Origin: CAWAQA01 sp963784065
GTDB taxonomy: Bacteria; Acidobacteriota; Vicinamibacteria; Vicinamibacterales; UBA2999
Length of the DNA stretch: 64,000 bases
Assembly: GCA_963784065.1 (NCBI GenBank)
Contig: CAWAQA010000005.1
Coordinates: 124,001-188,000 of the forward strand
Direction: 5' to 3'
Both the position numbers and the translations under genes were made by a program. Below the pieces are notes generated by a model. It was not told the origin of the DNA. It saw only the letters and a list, made by a program, of their open reading frames with translations, and did no database searches. Positions 18,057 through 26,954 of this stretch are shown here, one piece after another; position 1 is the stretch's first letter, and the number at the start of each line of letters is the position of its first letter.

Positions 18057-19289
18057 ATGGCTGCGAGCGACACCATCGAGGCTGAAGGGCATCTCATCGA
18101 CTCCGGCCTCCTGTCCGCGATCTTCGACAAGATCATCGAGCAGAAGGCCTCATACGAGATCCTCCACTTCAACATCGGGCGGACCAACGACGACGCGTCG
18201 CGGATCGAGATGCGGATCACGGCGGCGGACGCGCAGCTTCTGGATGAGCTGCTGCAACAGCTCACGACGTTTGGCTGCCATGCCGTCCGCGAGCGGGACG
18301 CGCTCGTCAGGCCGGCCGAGAAGGACCGCTGCGTTCCGGATGATTTCTACTCCACGACCAACCACCGCACGCACGTGCGCGTCGGCGGCCGCTGGGTCGA
18401 GGTGGAGCAACAGCGGATGGACGCCGTCATCGTCGCCGCCGCGGGCCGGGCGGAGTGCCGCAAGCTGCGCGACGTGAAGGCAGGCGAGCCGATCATCTGC
18501 GGCCACGAAGGCATCCGCGTGACGCCGGAATTCAAGGAGCGCGACCGGCACGGGTTCGCCTTCATGAGCAACGACGTATCGTCCGAACGGCGGGTCGAGG
18601 GCAGCGTGGCGCGCATCGCGGCGATGATGCGCGACGTCAAGAAGGCCGGGGGGAACATCGTGGTGGTCGCCGGCCCGGTGGTCGTGCACACCGGCGGGGT
18701 CGAACACTTCTCGGAACTGATCCGGCTGGGCTTCGTGAACACCGTCCTCGCTGGTAACGCGCTGGCGGTGCACGACATCGAGTTTGCGCTGTCCGGCACC
18801 TCGCTCGGCATCGACCTGGCGGCCGGCGCGCCGGTCGAGCAGGGCCACCGCAACCACATGGCGGCCATCAACACGATCAACCGCGCCGGCGGTATCCGGC
18901 CGGCGGTGGAGCGCGGCGTGCTCACGAGCGGCGTGATGTACGAGTGCGTGAAGCACGGCGTCGATTACGTGCTTGCAGGCAGCATCCGGGACGACGGCCC
19001 GCTGCCCGATACCGTGATGGATCTGGTCGAAGCACAGGAGCGCTATGCGGAGGCGCTCTCGAAGAACGTGCACCTCGTCCTGATGCTGTCGTCGATGCTG
19101 CACAGCATCGGCGTGGGCAACATGCTTCCGTCCTGGGTGCGCGTCGTGTGCGTGGACATCAACCCGGCCGTCGTCACCAAGCTCAGCGACAGGGGATCGA
19201 CGCAGACGGTGGGCGTCGTCACCGACGTCGGGTTGTTCCTGCACCGCCTCGCCGAGGCGCTGCGTAGTGCGGAGGCGCCCACGATGTAA
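18057..19289 (+). CDS. TIGR00300-family protein (LOR/SDH-like; archaeal-type ornithine cyclodeaminase family)
   Basis: 410 residues, matching the stand-alone TIGR00300 architecture. The N-terminal half has EAEGHLIDSGLLSAIFDKII and YEILHFNIGRTNDDASRIEM. The C-terminal half is a Rossmann-like region: NIVVVAGPVVVHTGGVEHFS, FVNTVLAGNALAVHDIEFAL, then LVLMLSSMLHSIGVGNMLPS and CVDINPAVVTKLSDRGS. The family includes the C-terminal domain of cyanobacterial ArgZ/AgrE and archaeal ornithine cyclodeaminase, so conversion of ornithine to proline is the best guess. Start chosen at MAASDTIE (18057); 18048 or 18024 are possible. No arginine or proline genes are adjacent. Confidence 0.82.
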   Translation: MAASDTIEAEGHLIDSGLLSAIFDKIIEQKASYEILHFNIGRTNDDASRIEMRITAADAQLLDELLQQLTTFGCHAVRERDALVRPAEKDRCVPDDFYSTTNHRTHVRVGGRWVEVEQQRMDAVIVAAAGRAECRKLRDVKAGEPIICGHEGIRVTPEFKERDRHGFAFMSNDVSSERRVEGSVARIAAMMRDVKKAGGNIVVVAGPVVVHTGGVEHFSELIRLGFVNTVLAGNALAVHDIEFALSGTSLGIDLAAGAPVEQGHRNHMAAINTINRAGGIRPAVERGVLTSGVMYECVKHGVDYVLAGSIRDDGPLPDTVMDLVEAQERYAEALSKNVHLVLMLSSMLHSIGVGNMLPSWVRVVCVDINPAVVTKLSDRGSTQTVGVVTDVGLFLHRLAEALRSAEAPTM

Positions 19290-19312
19290 ACGTCCCACCT
19301 TCCGGAGTGTCC

Positions 19313-19504
19313 ATGGCGGTCATCAACCAGGCGGAACTCTTCGCACTCATGGCGGAACGTGACTCCCTCGAGCGGGAGCGCCAGTGGCTGCTCGACAGCA
19401 TCCGCAATCCCGCCGCGCTCGAGGATCTCCGTTTGCGGCTCGGCGACTTCACAACGAGGCTTGCCAGCTTCGCGCAGCGGCTGCGGCGCATTCTGACGAA
19501 CTGA
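19313..19504 (+). CDS. Small coiled-coil protein, hypothetical
   Basis: 63 codons from the ATG at 19313: MAVINQAELFALMAERDSLE, then heptad-like RERQWLLDSIRNPAALEDLR and LRRILTN. Charged and strongly helical, so likely a short coiled coil. It follows the TIGR00300 gene by 23 bp and is followed immediately by a strong hairpin, which supports a real transcript end here. No family recognised. Confidence 0.5.
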   Translation: MAVINQAELFALMAERDSLERERQWLLDSIRNPAALEDLRLRLGDFTTRLASFAQRLRRILTN

Positions 19505-19509
19505 ACGAT

Positions 19510-19538
19510 GCGGCGCGGACCCTTCCGGTCCGCGCCGC
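19510..19538. terminator. Strong hairpin between convergent genes
   Basis: Perfect 12-bp arms GCGGCGCGGACC and GGTCCGCGCCGC with a 5-nt loop CTTCC. It starts 6 nt after the stop of the small ORF and ends 21 nt before the end of the opposing MocR-type gene, so it can serve both strands. No T tract follows, so termination may need Rho or stalling. Confidence 0.75.
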
Positions 19539-19559
19539 GCAGCCTGACGCGACTCCCGA

Positions 19560-20918
19560 TCAGACGACGACCCGTGTCGCCGGCGTCCTGTCGCTGAGCG
19601 CGGCGGCGACGCGCGTCAACGCCTCCTCGAGGCCGGCGCGCGTGCGCGGCGTGCCGAGCGCGATGCGGACACCGCGCGGGTGCACGTCGCTGGTGGCGAA
19701 CTCGCCCGCGGCGTTGACGATCACGCCGCGCACGCGCGCCTGCGCGACGAACGCATCGGACGACCACCGCTGCGGCAGGTGCAGCCAGATGTGCGGGCTG
19801 GCCGGATGCGTCTGAATCCGCTCGCCGTCGAGCAGGCGCCGCGCCATCGCCTGGCGGGCCGTCACCTCCCGCTGCTTCCACTCCACGATGCGCGCGGCTG
19901 TGCCGTCTTCAATCCAGCCGCAGAGAAGGTCGGCGCCGATGGGCGAGGTCATGATCATGGACGCCCACACCGCGGCGGTGATCTTCTCGACCATCGCCGG
20001 AATCGCCACGGCGCAGCCGAGACGCATGCCGGGGAAGAGACTCTTGGAGAGGCTGGTCACGAAGATCGTCCGCGCCGGAATCAACGTCGCAAGCGGTACG
20101 CGCTCCGGTGAGAGGAACCCGTACGTGTCGTCCTCGACGACGGTCAGGCGGTACTTCTCGGCCAACGCCGCAATCTGCCGCCGCCGCCGATCGGACATGA
20201 CCGCCGAGGTCGGGTTCTGCAGCCGCGGCATGCAGTACAGCACCCGGGCCCGCGTCGTGCGGCAGGCGGCGTCGAGCGCGTCGGGCCGCAGCCCCTCCGC
20301 GTCCATGGCGACGCCGCGCAGCTTGAGGTGCAACTGCTGGGCGAGCAGCCGCATGCCGGCATAGGTCAGTTCCTCGACCAGCACCGTGTCGCCCGGCTTG
20401 GTGATTGCGGTCATCGACACGGCGAGGCCGTGCTGGGCACCCGCGGTCAGGACGAGATGCTCGGGATTGGCCGCCAGTCCCTGCTGCCCCAGCCACGACG
20501 CCATCGCCTGCCGGTGGCGGAGGTGCCCCTGCGGGCGGGCGTAGCCGAGCAGTTGCGTCCACGGCAGGACCCGGCGCTGGAAGAGGCGCGACTCGAGGAC
20601 CGCCACCTCCTTGTCCGGCATCAGGACGTTGATGCTCAGGTCGATGGGCCCCTCGGTCGGCGCGTCCTCGGCCTCGTTCCCGCGAATGAACGTCCCGCGG
20701 CCGACATGACCCGAAATCAGGCCGCGCCGCGCGGCCTCCGTGTAGGCGCGCGTGATCGTGGTCACGGTGACGCCGAGATGGTCCGCCAGGTCGCGATGGG
20801 GCGGCAGGCGCCCGCCGGCGCGCAGGGTGCCCTGCTGGACCTCCTCGTCGATGGCATCCGCAATTGCCCGATACTTCGGGCCCTTCCGGCCCTCGAGATT
20901 CGGGATCCACATTGTCAT
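19560..20918 (-). CDS. MocR/GntR-type regulator with aminotransferase domain
   Basis: Transcription regulator fused to a fold-type I PLP aminotransferase domain, about 452 residues. N-terminal GntR winged helix: KYRAIADAIDEEVQQGTLRA, GGRLPPHRDLADHLGVTVTT, ITRAYTEAARRGLISG. The aminotransferase part has LTAGAQHGLAVSMTAITKPG, YCMPRLQNPTSAVMS, VEDDTYGFL and the PLP lysine region FVTSLSKSLFPGMRLG. MocR proteins often bind PLP or PLP-amino acids and control amino-acid or vitamin genes. It is divergent from htpX; see the direct repeats in the shared spacer. Start taken at MTMWIPNLEG (20918). Confidence 0.92.
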   Translation of the reverse strand: MTMWIPNLEGRKGPKYRAIADAIDEEVQQGTLRAGGRLPPHRDLADHLGVTVTTITRAYTEAARRGLISGHVGRGTFIRGNEAEDAPTEGPIDLSINVLMPDKEVAVLESRLFQRRVLPWTQLLGYARPQGHLRHRQAMASWLGQQGLAANPEHLVLTAGAQHGLAVSMTAITKPGDTVLVEELTYAGMRLLAQQLHLKLRGVAMDAEGLRPDALDAACRTTRARVLYCMPRLQNPTSAVMSDRRRRQIAALAEKYRLTVVEDDTYGFLSPERVPLATLIPARTIFVTSLSKSLFPGMRLGCAVAIPAMVEKITAAVWASMIMTSPIGADLLCGWIEDGTAARIVEWKQREVTARQAMARRLLDGERIQTHPASPHIWLHLPQRWSSDAFVAQARVRGVIVNAAGEFATSDVHPRGVRIALGTPRTRAGLEEALTRVAAALSDRTPATRVVV

Positions 20919-20932
20919 GGCCGCAATGATGG

Positions 20933-20970
20933 AATTGAAACCTGCGCAATGCAAGCCGCGTCTAATTGAA
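20933..20970. promoter_or_regulatory. Direct repeats AATTGAA upstream of the MocR-type gene
   Basis: Two identical AATTGAA heptamers at 20933-20939 and 20964-20970, 31 bp apart start-to-start (close to three helical turns). They lie just upstream of the regulator start in the 214-bp divergent spacer with htpX. MocR operators are commonly direct repeats. Binding is inferred. Confidence 0.4.
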
Positions 20971-21132
20971 TGTCATACAATCGCTCCCCGGTGTGACGCC
21001 GCATTGACCGGCCCGCGAGGCGAGTGCAAGGTGTCGCTGCGCCCGCGGCGGGGCAGGCAACCAGCGGAGCCGGAACGAACCCGAGATTCCCGACGTCCGG
21101 ACATCCGAACGAGTGATATTCTGAGCTTCATT

Positions 21133-22011
21133 ATGGGAAAACGCATTTTCCTTTTCCTTCTTACCAACCTGGCGATCGTCGTCACGCTGTCGATCGTCAT
21201 GAGCGTTCTTGGCGTCGGCAACTATGTCGGCCCGGAGGGGCTGAACATCGGTGCCCTCGCGACCCTGTGCTTCCTCTGGGGCATGGGTGGCGCCTTCCTG
21301 TCGCTGCAGATGTCCCGCTGGATCGCGAAGCGGGCGACCGGCGTGCAGGTCGTGGACGGGCGGACCGGCTCGAGCGAGGCCGACTGGCTCTACGCGACGG
21401 TCGAGCGCCTCACCCGGCAGGCCAACCTGCCGATGCCGGAAGTCGGCATCTACGAATCGGGCGAGGTCAACGCGTTCGCGACCGGCCCGAGCAAGAAGCG
21501 CAGCCTCGTCGCCGTTTCGTCAGGCCTGATGCGGGCGATGCGCCATGAAGAGATCGAGGGTGTGCTCGCCCACGAAGTGGCGCACATCGCCAACGGCGAC
21601 ATGGTCACCATGACCTTGCTGCAGGGGGTCATCAACGCGTTCGTGATGTTCTTCGCGCGGCTGGTGGCGTATGCGGTGCGCGCGTCGAGCGACTCGCGCA
21701 ACGCCTACGCGCTGAGCTTCGTGGTGATGATCGTGCTGGAGATCGGCCTCGGCATCCTCGGGTCGCTGATTACCGCGTGGTATTCGCGCCAGCGCGAGTT
21801 CCGAGCGGACTACGGCGGCGCCACGCTGGCCGGCAAGCCGCAGATGCTCGGTGCCCTGCGCCGGCTCGCCGCCAGCCACGAGGCGGTGGACACGACGCAC
21901 CAGGCGCTCGCCACGCTCAAGATCAACGGCACGCGCGGCTGGATGGTGTTCTTCTCCACCCACCCGCCGCTCGAACAGCGCATCGCGGCGCTCGAGCGCG
22001 CCCAGGTCTGA
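21133..22011 (+). CDS. htpX: HtpX membrane zinc protease
   Basis: Inner-membrane M48 metalloprotease that degrades misfolded membrane proteins. 292 residues, essentially the usual length. MGKRIFLFLLTNLAIVVTLS is the first membrane helix, with a second around residues 40-58. The zinc site is GVLAHEVAHIANGDMVTM (HEVAH at 147-151). Two further helices lie about 165-185 and 197-217, and the third ligand is in the RQREFRADYGGA region. The HPPLEQRIAALE C-terminal signature is present. The ATG at 21133 gives the canonical N-terminus. Intact. Confidence 0.95.
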   Translation: MGKRIFLFLLTNLAIVVTLSIVMSVLGVGNYVGPEGLNIGALATLCFLWGMGGAFLSLQMSRWIAKRATGVQVVDGRTGSSEADWLYATVERLTRQANLPMPEVGIYESGEVNAFATGPSKKRSLVAVSSGLMRAMRHEEIEGVLAHEVAHIANGDMVTMTLLQGVINAFVMFFARLVAYAVRASSDSRNAYALSFVVMIVLEIGLGILGSLITAWYSRQREFRADYGGATLAGKPQMLGALRRLAASHEAVDTTHQALATLKINGTRGWMVFFSTHPPLEQRIAALERAQV

Positions 22012-22022
22012 TCGCGAACTGA

Positions 22023-22400
22023 TCAGACGGGGCGCGGCGTCAGCACGAAATCGCGATCCGCGTCGATGTCGCTGGGGTTGACCTGCGTCGGCTCCGGCTG
22101 CGTGATGACGGTCTCGTTGGGCCGCGTCTCCACTTCCAGCCTGTAGGTGCCCGGAGGCACCTTGATCGTGTAGCCTCCGTTGGTAGCGGTCGAGGTCTCG
22201 AAGCGCGTTCCGCTCGCGACCTCGATCGCCGCCACCTTTCGCGACGGCAGCGGCGTGCGTTCGTCCCCAGCCAGCACCGCACCCGCGATCGTGCCGCCGA
22301 CGTTTGCTGGCTTCTCTCCCAGATCCACAATCGGCCCGCGTGGCGCGCATGCGATGCTGCTCAGCAGCAGGAGGGCCAGCGGGACTGCTCGAAATCTCAT
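22023..22400 (-). CDS. Lipoprotein with carboxypeptidase-regulatory-like domain
   Basis: 125 residues from the ATG at 22400 (MRFRAVPLALLLLSSIACAP): a lipoprotein-type signal with a candidate acylated Cys in SIAC. The rest is one CarboxypepD_reg-like beta sandwich (GGTIAGAVLAGDERTPLPSR, then ATNGGYTIKVPPGTYRLEVE) ending with a short tail. It may bind carbohydrate or protein at the envelope. Function unknown. It ends 11 bp from the convergent htpX stop. Confidence 0.75.
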   Translation of the reverse strand: MRFRAVPLALLLLSSIACAPRGPIVDLGEKPANVGGTIAGAVLAGDERTPLPSRKVAAIEVASGTRFETSTATNGGYTIKVPPGTYRLEVETRPNETVITQPEPTQVNPSDIDADRDFVLTPRPV

Positions 22401-22465
22401 GCGTTGCTCCTCGTGTGGGAAATGCAATGCCTGCGCCGTCAAATGCCCGGCGTTACACTACGGCC

Positions 22466-23348
22466 GTGCACACCACCCTCATCACGACCGATGCCCTCGC
22501 GTCTCACCTCGACGCGTGGGCGATCATCGACTGCCGGTACGACCTCAAGGACGAGCGGTGGGGCCGCGCGGAATACCTGCGCTCCCATATTCCCGGCGCC
22601 GGTTACGCGAGCCTCTCGCACGACATGTCCACCGCTCCTGACGGCGCGAACGGACGCCACCCTCTGCCGCCGCCCCAGGCGATGACGCAGACGTTCGGGC
22701 GGCTCGGGATTGGCCCGGGCATCCAGGTCGTCCTCTACGACCAGGACGATGGCCGGTACGCGAGCCGGCTGTGGTGGATGCTTCGCTACATGGGCCACGA
22801 GGCGGTGGCGGTACTCGACGGCGGGTTCGCCAAGTGGCTCCTCGAGGGACGCCCCGTTCGAACCGGGGAGGAAACGCGGCCGCCGGCCACGTTCGAAGGG
22901 CGCGCGCGCCAGGGTGCCCGCCTGCGCGTGGACGATGTGGAGCGCTTGATCGGAGATCCGGCAACGCTCCTGATCGACGCCCGCGCGCCGGAGCGATTCG
23001 AAGGACAGCATGAGACGATCGATCGCGCCGCCGGCCACATTCCCGGTGCGGTGAACCACTTCTATCAGTGGAACGTCGGCGCCGGCGGCACCATGCTGCC
23101 GCCGGAGCAGCTGCGCGAGCAGTTCCAACGCGTGATGGGCGAATCGGCGGCCGGAGCAGGTCGTGATGTATTGCGGCTCCGGCGTCACCGCATGCCAGAA
23201 CCTCCTCGCCATGGAGCACGCCGGCCTCCCCGGTGCCAGGGTGTATCCAGGGTCGTGGTCGGAATGGTCGAGCGATCCGGCGCGGCCGATCGCGAAGGGA
23301 CCGGCCACTCCCGACGCGCAAGGCGCCGGGGCACAAGGCTCCAAATAG
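22466..23348 (+). CDS. Rhodanese/sulfurtransferase (SseA type), one frameshift
   Basis: Two-domain thiosulfate or 3-mercaptopyruvate sulfurtransferase. GTG start at 22466 (HTTLITTDALASHLDAWAII). The first domain runs to about residue 130 (WGRAEYLRSHIPGAGYASLS; VVLYDQDDGRYASRLWWMLR). The second has LLIDARAPERFEGQHETIDR and AAGHIPGAVNHFYQW. A one-base break near 23160 shifts the last part, which carries the active-site loop YCGSGVTACQNLLAMEHAGL (catalytic Cys in CGSGVTA), ending at 23348. The conserved catalytic loop argues for an assembly indel. Confidence 0.86.
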
Positions 23349-23436
23349 ACGCGAACGACCACAGAGGCAGAGAGACACAACGCCTGATTGGGGTCCGGTG
23401 CCTCAGCGGTGTGTACCTTCGAGTTGGGGCTCGACC

Positions 23437-24840
23437 TTGAGCGTTGAAACCGTCAGACCGTCGATCTGGGCCACGATCCGCGAAGCCGTCCGCGGCTCGC
23501 ACCAGGACTATACGGAGGCGCCGATCGGCCGCGCCGTCGTGCTGCTTTCGGTGCCGATGGTGCTCGAGATGCTCATGGAATCGGTGTTCGCGGTGGCGGA
23601 CATCTTCTTCGTGGGCCGTCTCGGCGCAGACGCGATCGCCACCGTCGGCATCACCGAATCGCTGATGACGATCATCTACGCCGCCGCGATCGGACTGTCG
23701 ATCGGCGCCGCGGCGATCGTCGCGCGGCGCATCGGCGAGAAGGACCGCGACGGGGCGGCGCGCGCCGCGGTGCAGTCGATCGCGCTCGGCGTGGGCCTGG
23801 CCGTCATCATCGGCGCCCTCGGCGCGACGTTCGGTCCAGACCTGCTGCGCCTCATGGGCGCGAGCGACGACGTGATCCGCACCGGCTCGGGCTTCGCGCG
23901 CGTCATGCTCGGCGGCAGCGGCACCGTCCTGCTGCTCTTCCTCATCAACTCGGTGTTTCGCGGCGCCGGCGACGCCGCCATCGCCATGCGGGTGCTCTGG
24001 TTCGCCAACGCCATCAACATCACACTCGGGCCCTGCCTGATCTTCGGCGTCGGACCGTTTCCCGAGCTCGGGGTCGCGGGCGCTGCCGTGGGGACGAGCA
24101 TCGGCCGCGGCTGCGGCGTCCTCTACCAGCTGTATCACCTCACGCGGCGCGGCGGCCGCATCGAGGTGCACCGGCATCATCTCGGCCTCGACGTCGGCGT
24201 GATGAAGGGCATCCTGCGCCTGTCAGGCAGCGCCATGGTCCAGAACTTCATCGGCACGGCATCGTGGATGGGATTGATCCGGATCCTCACCGGGTTCGGC
24301 AGCGCAGCGGTCGCCGGCAATACCATCGGCATCCGCATCATCATGTTCGCGCTGCTGCCGTCATTTGGCGTGAGCAATGCCGCCGCCACCCTCGTCGGCC
24401 AGAATCTCGGCGCCGGCAAACCCGAGCGCGCCGAAGCCGCCGCATGGCGCGCGGGCTTCTACAACACGATCTGCCTGTCGGTGGTGGGATTGATCTTCCT
24501 GCTCTTCGCCCCCGCCCTGATTGGCGTCTTCACGAACGATCCGGCGGTGGCCATGCACGGCATCCGCTCGCTCCGCATCGTCGCCGCAGGCTTCCTGTTC
24601 TATGGGTACGGCATGGTGCTGACGCAGTCGTTCAACGGCGCGGGCGATACGCGCACGCCGACGCTGATTCACCTGTCCTGCCTGTGGTTCTGGGAAATCC
24701 CGCTCGCCTGGGCGCTGGCGTACCCGCTTGGCTTCGGGCCGACGGGGGTCTTCATCGCGGTCAGCGTCGCGTTCTCGACGCTGGCGTTGGTGAGCGCGTG
24801 GCTGTTCCGGAAGGGAACCTGGAAGCTGAAACGCGTGTAA
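23437..24840 (+). CDS. MATE-family efflux transporter
   Basis: Cation-coupled multidrug/toxin extrusion pump of about 467 residues with 12 predicted membrane helices. Typical MATE sequence is seen: PIGRAVVLLSVPMVLEMLME, FVGRLGADAIATVGITES, LINSVFRGAGDAAIAMRVLW, and in the second half NAAATLVGQNLGAGKPERAE and VLTQSFNGAGDTRTPTLIHL. No ATG is present near the beginning; TTG at 23437 gives the conserved N-terminus. Intact. Substrates cannot be predicted. Confidence 0.92.
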   Translation: MSVETVRPSIWATIREAVRGSHQDYTEAPIGRAVVLLSVPMVLEMLMESVFAVADIFFVGRLGADAIATVGITESLMTIIYAAAIGLSIGAAAIVARRIGEKDRDGAARAAVQSIALGVGLAVIIGALGATFGPDLLRLMGASDDVIRTGSGFARVMLGGSGTVLLLFLINSVFRGAGDAAIAMRVLWFANAINITLGPCLIFGVGPFPELGVAGAAVGTSIGRGCGVLYQLYHLTRRGGRIEVHRHHLGLDVGVMKGILRLSGSAMVQNFIGTASWMGLIRILTGFGSAAVAGNTIGIRIIMFALLPSFGVSNAAATLVGQNLGAGKPERAEAAAWRAGFYNTICLSVVGLIFLLFAPALIGVFTNDPAVAMHGIRSLRIVAAGFLFYGYGMVLTQSFNGAGDTRTPTLIHLSCLWFWEIPLAWALAYPLGFGPTGVFIAVSVAFSTLALVSAWLFRKGTWKLKRV

Positions 24841-24858
24841 TGGGAGTCGGCGGGGATC

Positions 24859-24971
24859 TTCCGGCTGAAGCCGGAAGCCACGGGCCCCGATCCGTAGCTT
24901 CGACCTTCAGCAGTCGTTTGCGTACCGAAAAGTCGTAGCGAGGGGCTGTGGCTTCCGCCTTCAGGCGGAAG
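24859..24971. repeat. Inverted pair of REP-like palindromes between convergent genes
   Basis: Two TTCCGGC-type palindromes: TTCCGGCTGAAGCCGGAAGC at 24859-24881 and, inverted, GTGGCTTCCGCCTTCAGGCG at 24948-24971. They flank about 66 bp. They lie between the MATE gene and a convergent hypothetical gene. Confidence 0.75.
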
Positions 24972-24991
24972 GGCCCCCTGACCACTGCCGA

Positions 24992-25419
24992 CTACCGCGG
25001 GGCGACCGTGACCGTGAACCCGTGCTGATTCGGTGCGGCGTACTGACGATGATGCCGCATGCGGGCGTAGGGAATCGTCACCAGCGCCGACGCATGCTCG
25101 TCCGGTTCGGGCTGGATGACGATCGTGATCTCACCGGGCGCGCTCACCAGCTGCTCGGCGTCCTCGGCGCTCGCGAACCCGACCACGAGCGACCTCGCCG
25201 CCTGCGTAGCTTGTGCGTCTCGTAGCTGCGGTAGCGTCGCGTGGTGAAGAGCGGCGCGTTGACGAGCGCGGGCGAATAGGTGAACCCGTACACGCCGGCA
25301 GGCAAGGCGTTGACGCCGCCGCCTTCTTCTGCGGCGGTGACGAGACGCACCTTGTGGGTCTGGCGAAGCGTTTCCTGTGCGGCCGTGGCCGGTGTGTTCT
25401 CGTATATGACTCTGCTCAT
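24992..25419 (-). CDS. Hypothetical protein, one frameshift
   Basis: Starts at the ATG at 25419 (MSRVIYENTPATAAQETLRQ) and continues VRLVTAAEEGGGVNALPAGV YGFTYSPALVNAPLFTTRRY. A base shift near 25175 then gives VGFASAEDAEQLVSAPGEIT, IVIQPEPDEHASALVTIPYA and a C-terminus to 24992. The composition suggests a small globular beta-rich protein. No family recognised and no signal peptide. Confidence 0.6.
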
Positions 25420-25540
25420 GCGGAGGAGATTATATAGGTGGGCTGCCCAGCGCGGTTCGCATGATCACGCCGCACCGAGTCCCGGAGACGCATCGAGGCG
25501 ACCCCTGATGGTGCTGCCGCCTCGATACCTGGTGTGCCGC

Positions 25541-26194
25541 CTACGCGTTCACGCCCACCGGGCATGTGACGCCGGTGCCGCCGATCCCGCAATACCCCTG
25601 CGGGTTTTTCGCGAGGTACTGCTGGTGGTAGTCCTCGGCATAGTAGAACGGCGGCGCGTCGGCGATCTCGGTGGTGATGCGCCCGTAACCAGCGGCATCC
25701 AGCCGTTCCTGGTACGCGGCGCGCGACGCCTCGGCGGCCCGCTTCTGCTCGGGCGACGTGGCGTAGATCGCCGAGCGGTACTGGGTGCCGGCATCGTTGC
25801 CCTGCCGCATGCCCTGCGTCGGATCGTGGTTCTCCCAGAAGATCCTGAGCATCGCGTCGTACGACGTGACCTTCGGGTCGAACACGACGAGCACGACCTC
25901 GGTGTGCCCGGTCATCCCGCTGCACACTTCCTTGTAGGTGGCATTCGGGGTGTAGCCGCCGGCGTAGCCGACAGCGGTGGAATAGACGCCCGGCGCCTGC
26001 CAGAACTTGCGCTCGGCGCCCCAGAAGCAGCCCATGCCGAAGACGGCCTGCTCGAGACCGGCGGGGAACGGCGCGGTCAGCCGGTTGCCGTTGACGAAGT
26101 GCGTCTCGGCCACCGGGATGGCCGATTCGCGGCCAGGCAGGGCATCATCGGGACGGGGGAGTCTGAGCTTCATCGGGCTTGAGAAAATCGCCAT
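25541..26194 (-). CDS. msrA: Peptide-methionine (S)-S-oxide reductase
   Basis: Repairs methionine-S-sulfoxide in proteins using thioredoxin-type reductants. 217 residues. The catalytic motif is VFGMGCFWGAERKFW (Cys56), followed by GVYSTAVGYAGGYTPNATYK, WENHDPTQGMRQGNDAGTQY and a C-terminal CGIGGTGVTCPVGV with resolving cysteines. The MAIF start at 26194 matches the enterobacterial MSLF N-terminus better than the internal Met at 26173. It diverges from the RluA-type gene with only 10 bp between starts. Confidence 0.94.
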   Translation of the reverse strand: MAIFSSPMKLRLPRPDDALPGRESAIPVAETHFVNGNRLTAPFPAGLEQAVFGMGCFWGAERKFWQAPGVYSTAVGYAGGYTPNATYKEVCSGMTGHTEVVLVVFDPKVTSYDAMLRIFWENHDPTQGMRQGNDAGTQYRSAIYATSPEQKRAAEASRAAYQERLDAAGYGRITTEIADAPPFYYAEDYHQQYLAKNPQGYCGIGGTGVTCPVGVNA

Positions 26195-26204
26195 ATGAGT
26201 AAAG

Positions 26205-26954
26205 ATGCCTGATCAGCCCCGGACGATTCAATCTTCCGTTCGGGAACGCCGGCGACCTGAGCCGGAGCCGGTGGAGCTCGCCGTGCTCTACGAGGACGAG
26301 TCGCTCATCGCCCTCGACAAGCCTGCCGGCATGGTCGTGCACCCGACCTACAAGAACACCTCGGGCACGCTGCTGAACGGCGTTCTCTGGCGGTTCCGCG
26401 ACCGTGCCGGCGTCCAACCCGGCATTCTGACGCGCCTCGACAAGGGCACATCAGGGCTGGTGCTCGTGGCGCTGACGCCGGACCTCCATGCGCGGATGCA
26501 GAAACATCGCATGCAGAAGGAGTACCTCGCGATCGTGCGCGGCACGCCCGAACCGCCGCAGGGGACCATCACGCTGCCGCTGGCTCGGGACCCGGAGGAC
26601 CGGCGGCGAGTCATCGTGACGGACACCGGCGCACCATGCGAGACGCGGTACGAGGTGATGCCAGGCTCGCCTCCGTCCGATCGGAATCATTCGACGGTCC
26701 GGTGTGACTTGATCACCGGGCGCACGCACCAGATCCGCGTGCATCTGGCCGCACTGGGCTGTCCGATCGTCGGCGACGCCACCTACGGCGGTGCGGATGA
26801 CGCGATCGCGCGCCAGGCCCTGCACGCCTGGCGCATCTCGCTGCTCCATCCGGTCACGCGGGAGCGGATCCATCTCGAAGCGCCGATCCCGATGGATATG
26901 TGCGCCCTTCTTGCCAGGCGGGCCTGCCGGTCCGCCTGCCGGCTCGCTCCCTAG
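26205..26954 (+). CDS. RluA-family pseudouridine synthase
   Basis: Isomerises uridine to pseudouridine in rRNA or tRNA. 249 residues. The catalytic loop is GILTRLDKGTSGLVLVALTP (catalytic Asp79). Also seen: YEDESLIALDKPAGMVVHPT near the N-terminus, and LITGRTHQIRVHLAALGCPI with GDATYGG, both family hallmarks. No N-terminal S4 domain, so it is the short RluA/RluC-like type; the target nucleotide is unknown. Its stop overlaps the stop of the convergent TonB receptor gene by 4 nt. Confidence 0.92.
   Translation: MPDQPRTIQSSVRERRRPEPEPVELAVLYEDESLIALDKPAGMVVHPTYKNTSGTLLNGVLWRFRDRAGVQPGILTRLDKGTSGLVLVALTPDLHARMQKHRMQKEYLAIVRGTPEPPQGTITLPLARDPEDRRRVIVTDTGAPCETRYEVMPGSPPSDRNHSTVRCDLITGRTHQIRVHLAALGCPIVGDATYGGADDAIARQALHAWRISLLHPVTRERIHLEAPIPMDMCALLARRACRSACRLAP

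Noticed and set aside
21520..22350. Leftward frame across htpX
   Set aside because: Antisense shadow of htpX; only the lipoprotein frame at 22023-22400 shows a signal and a domain.
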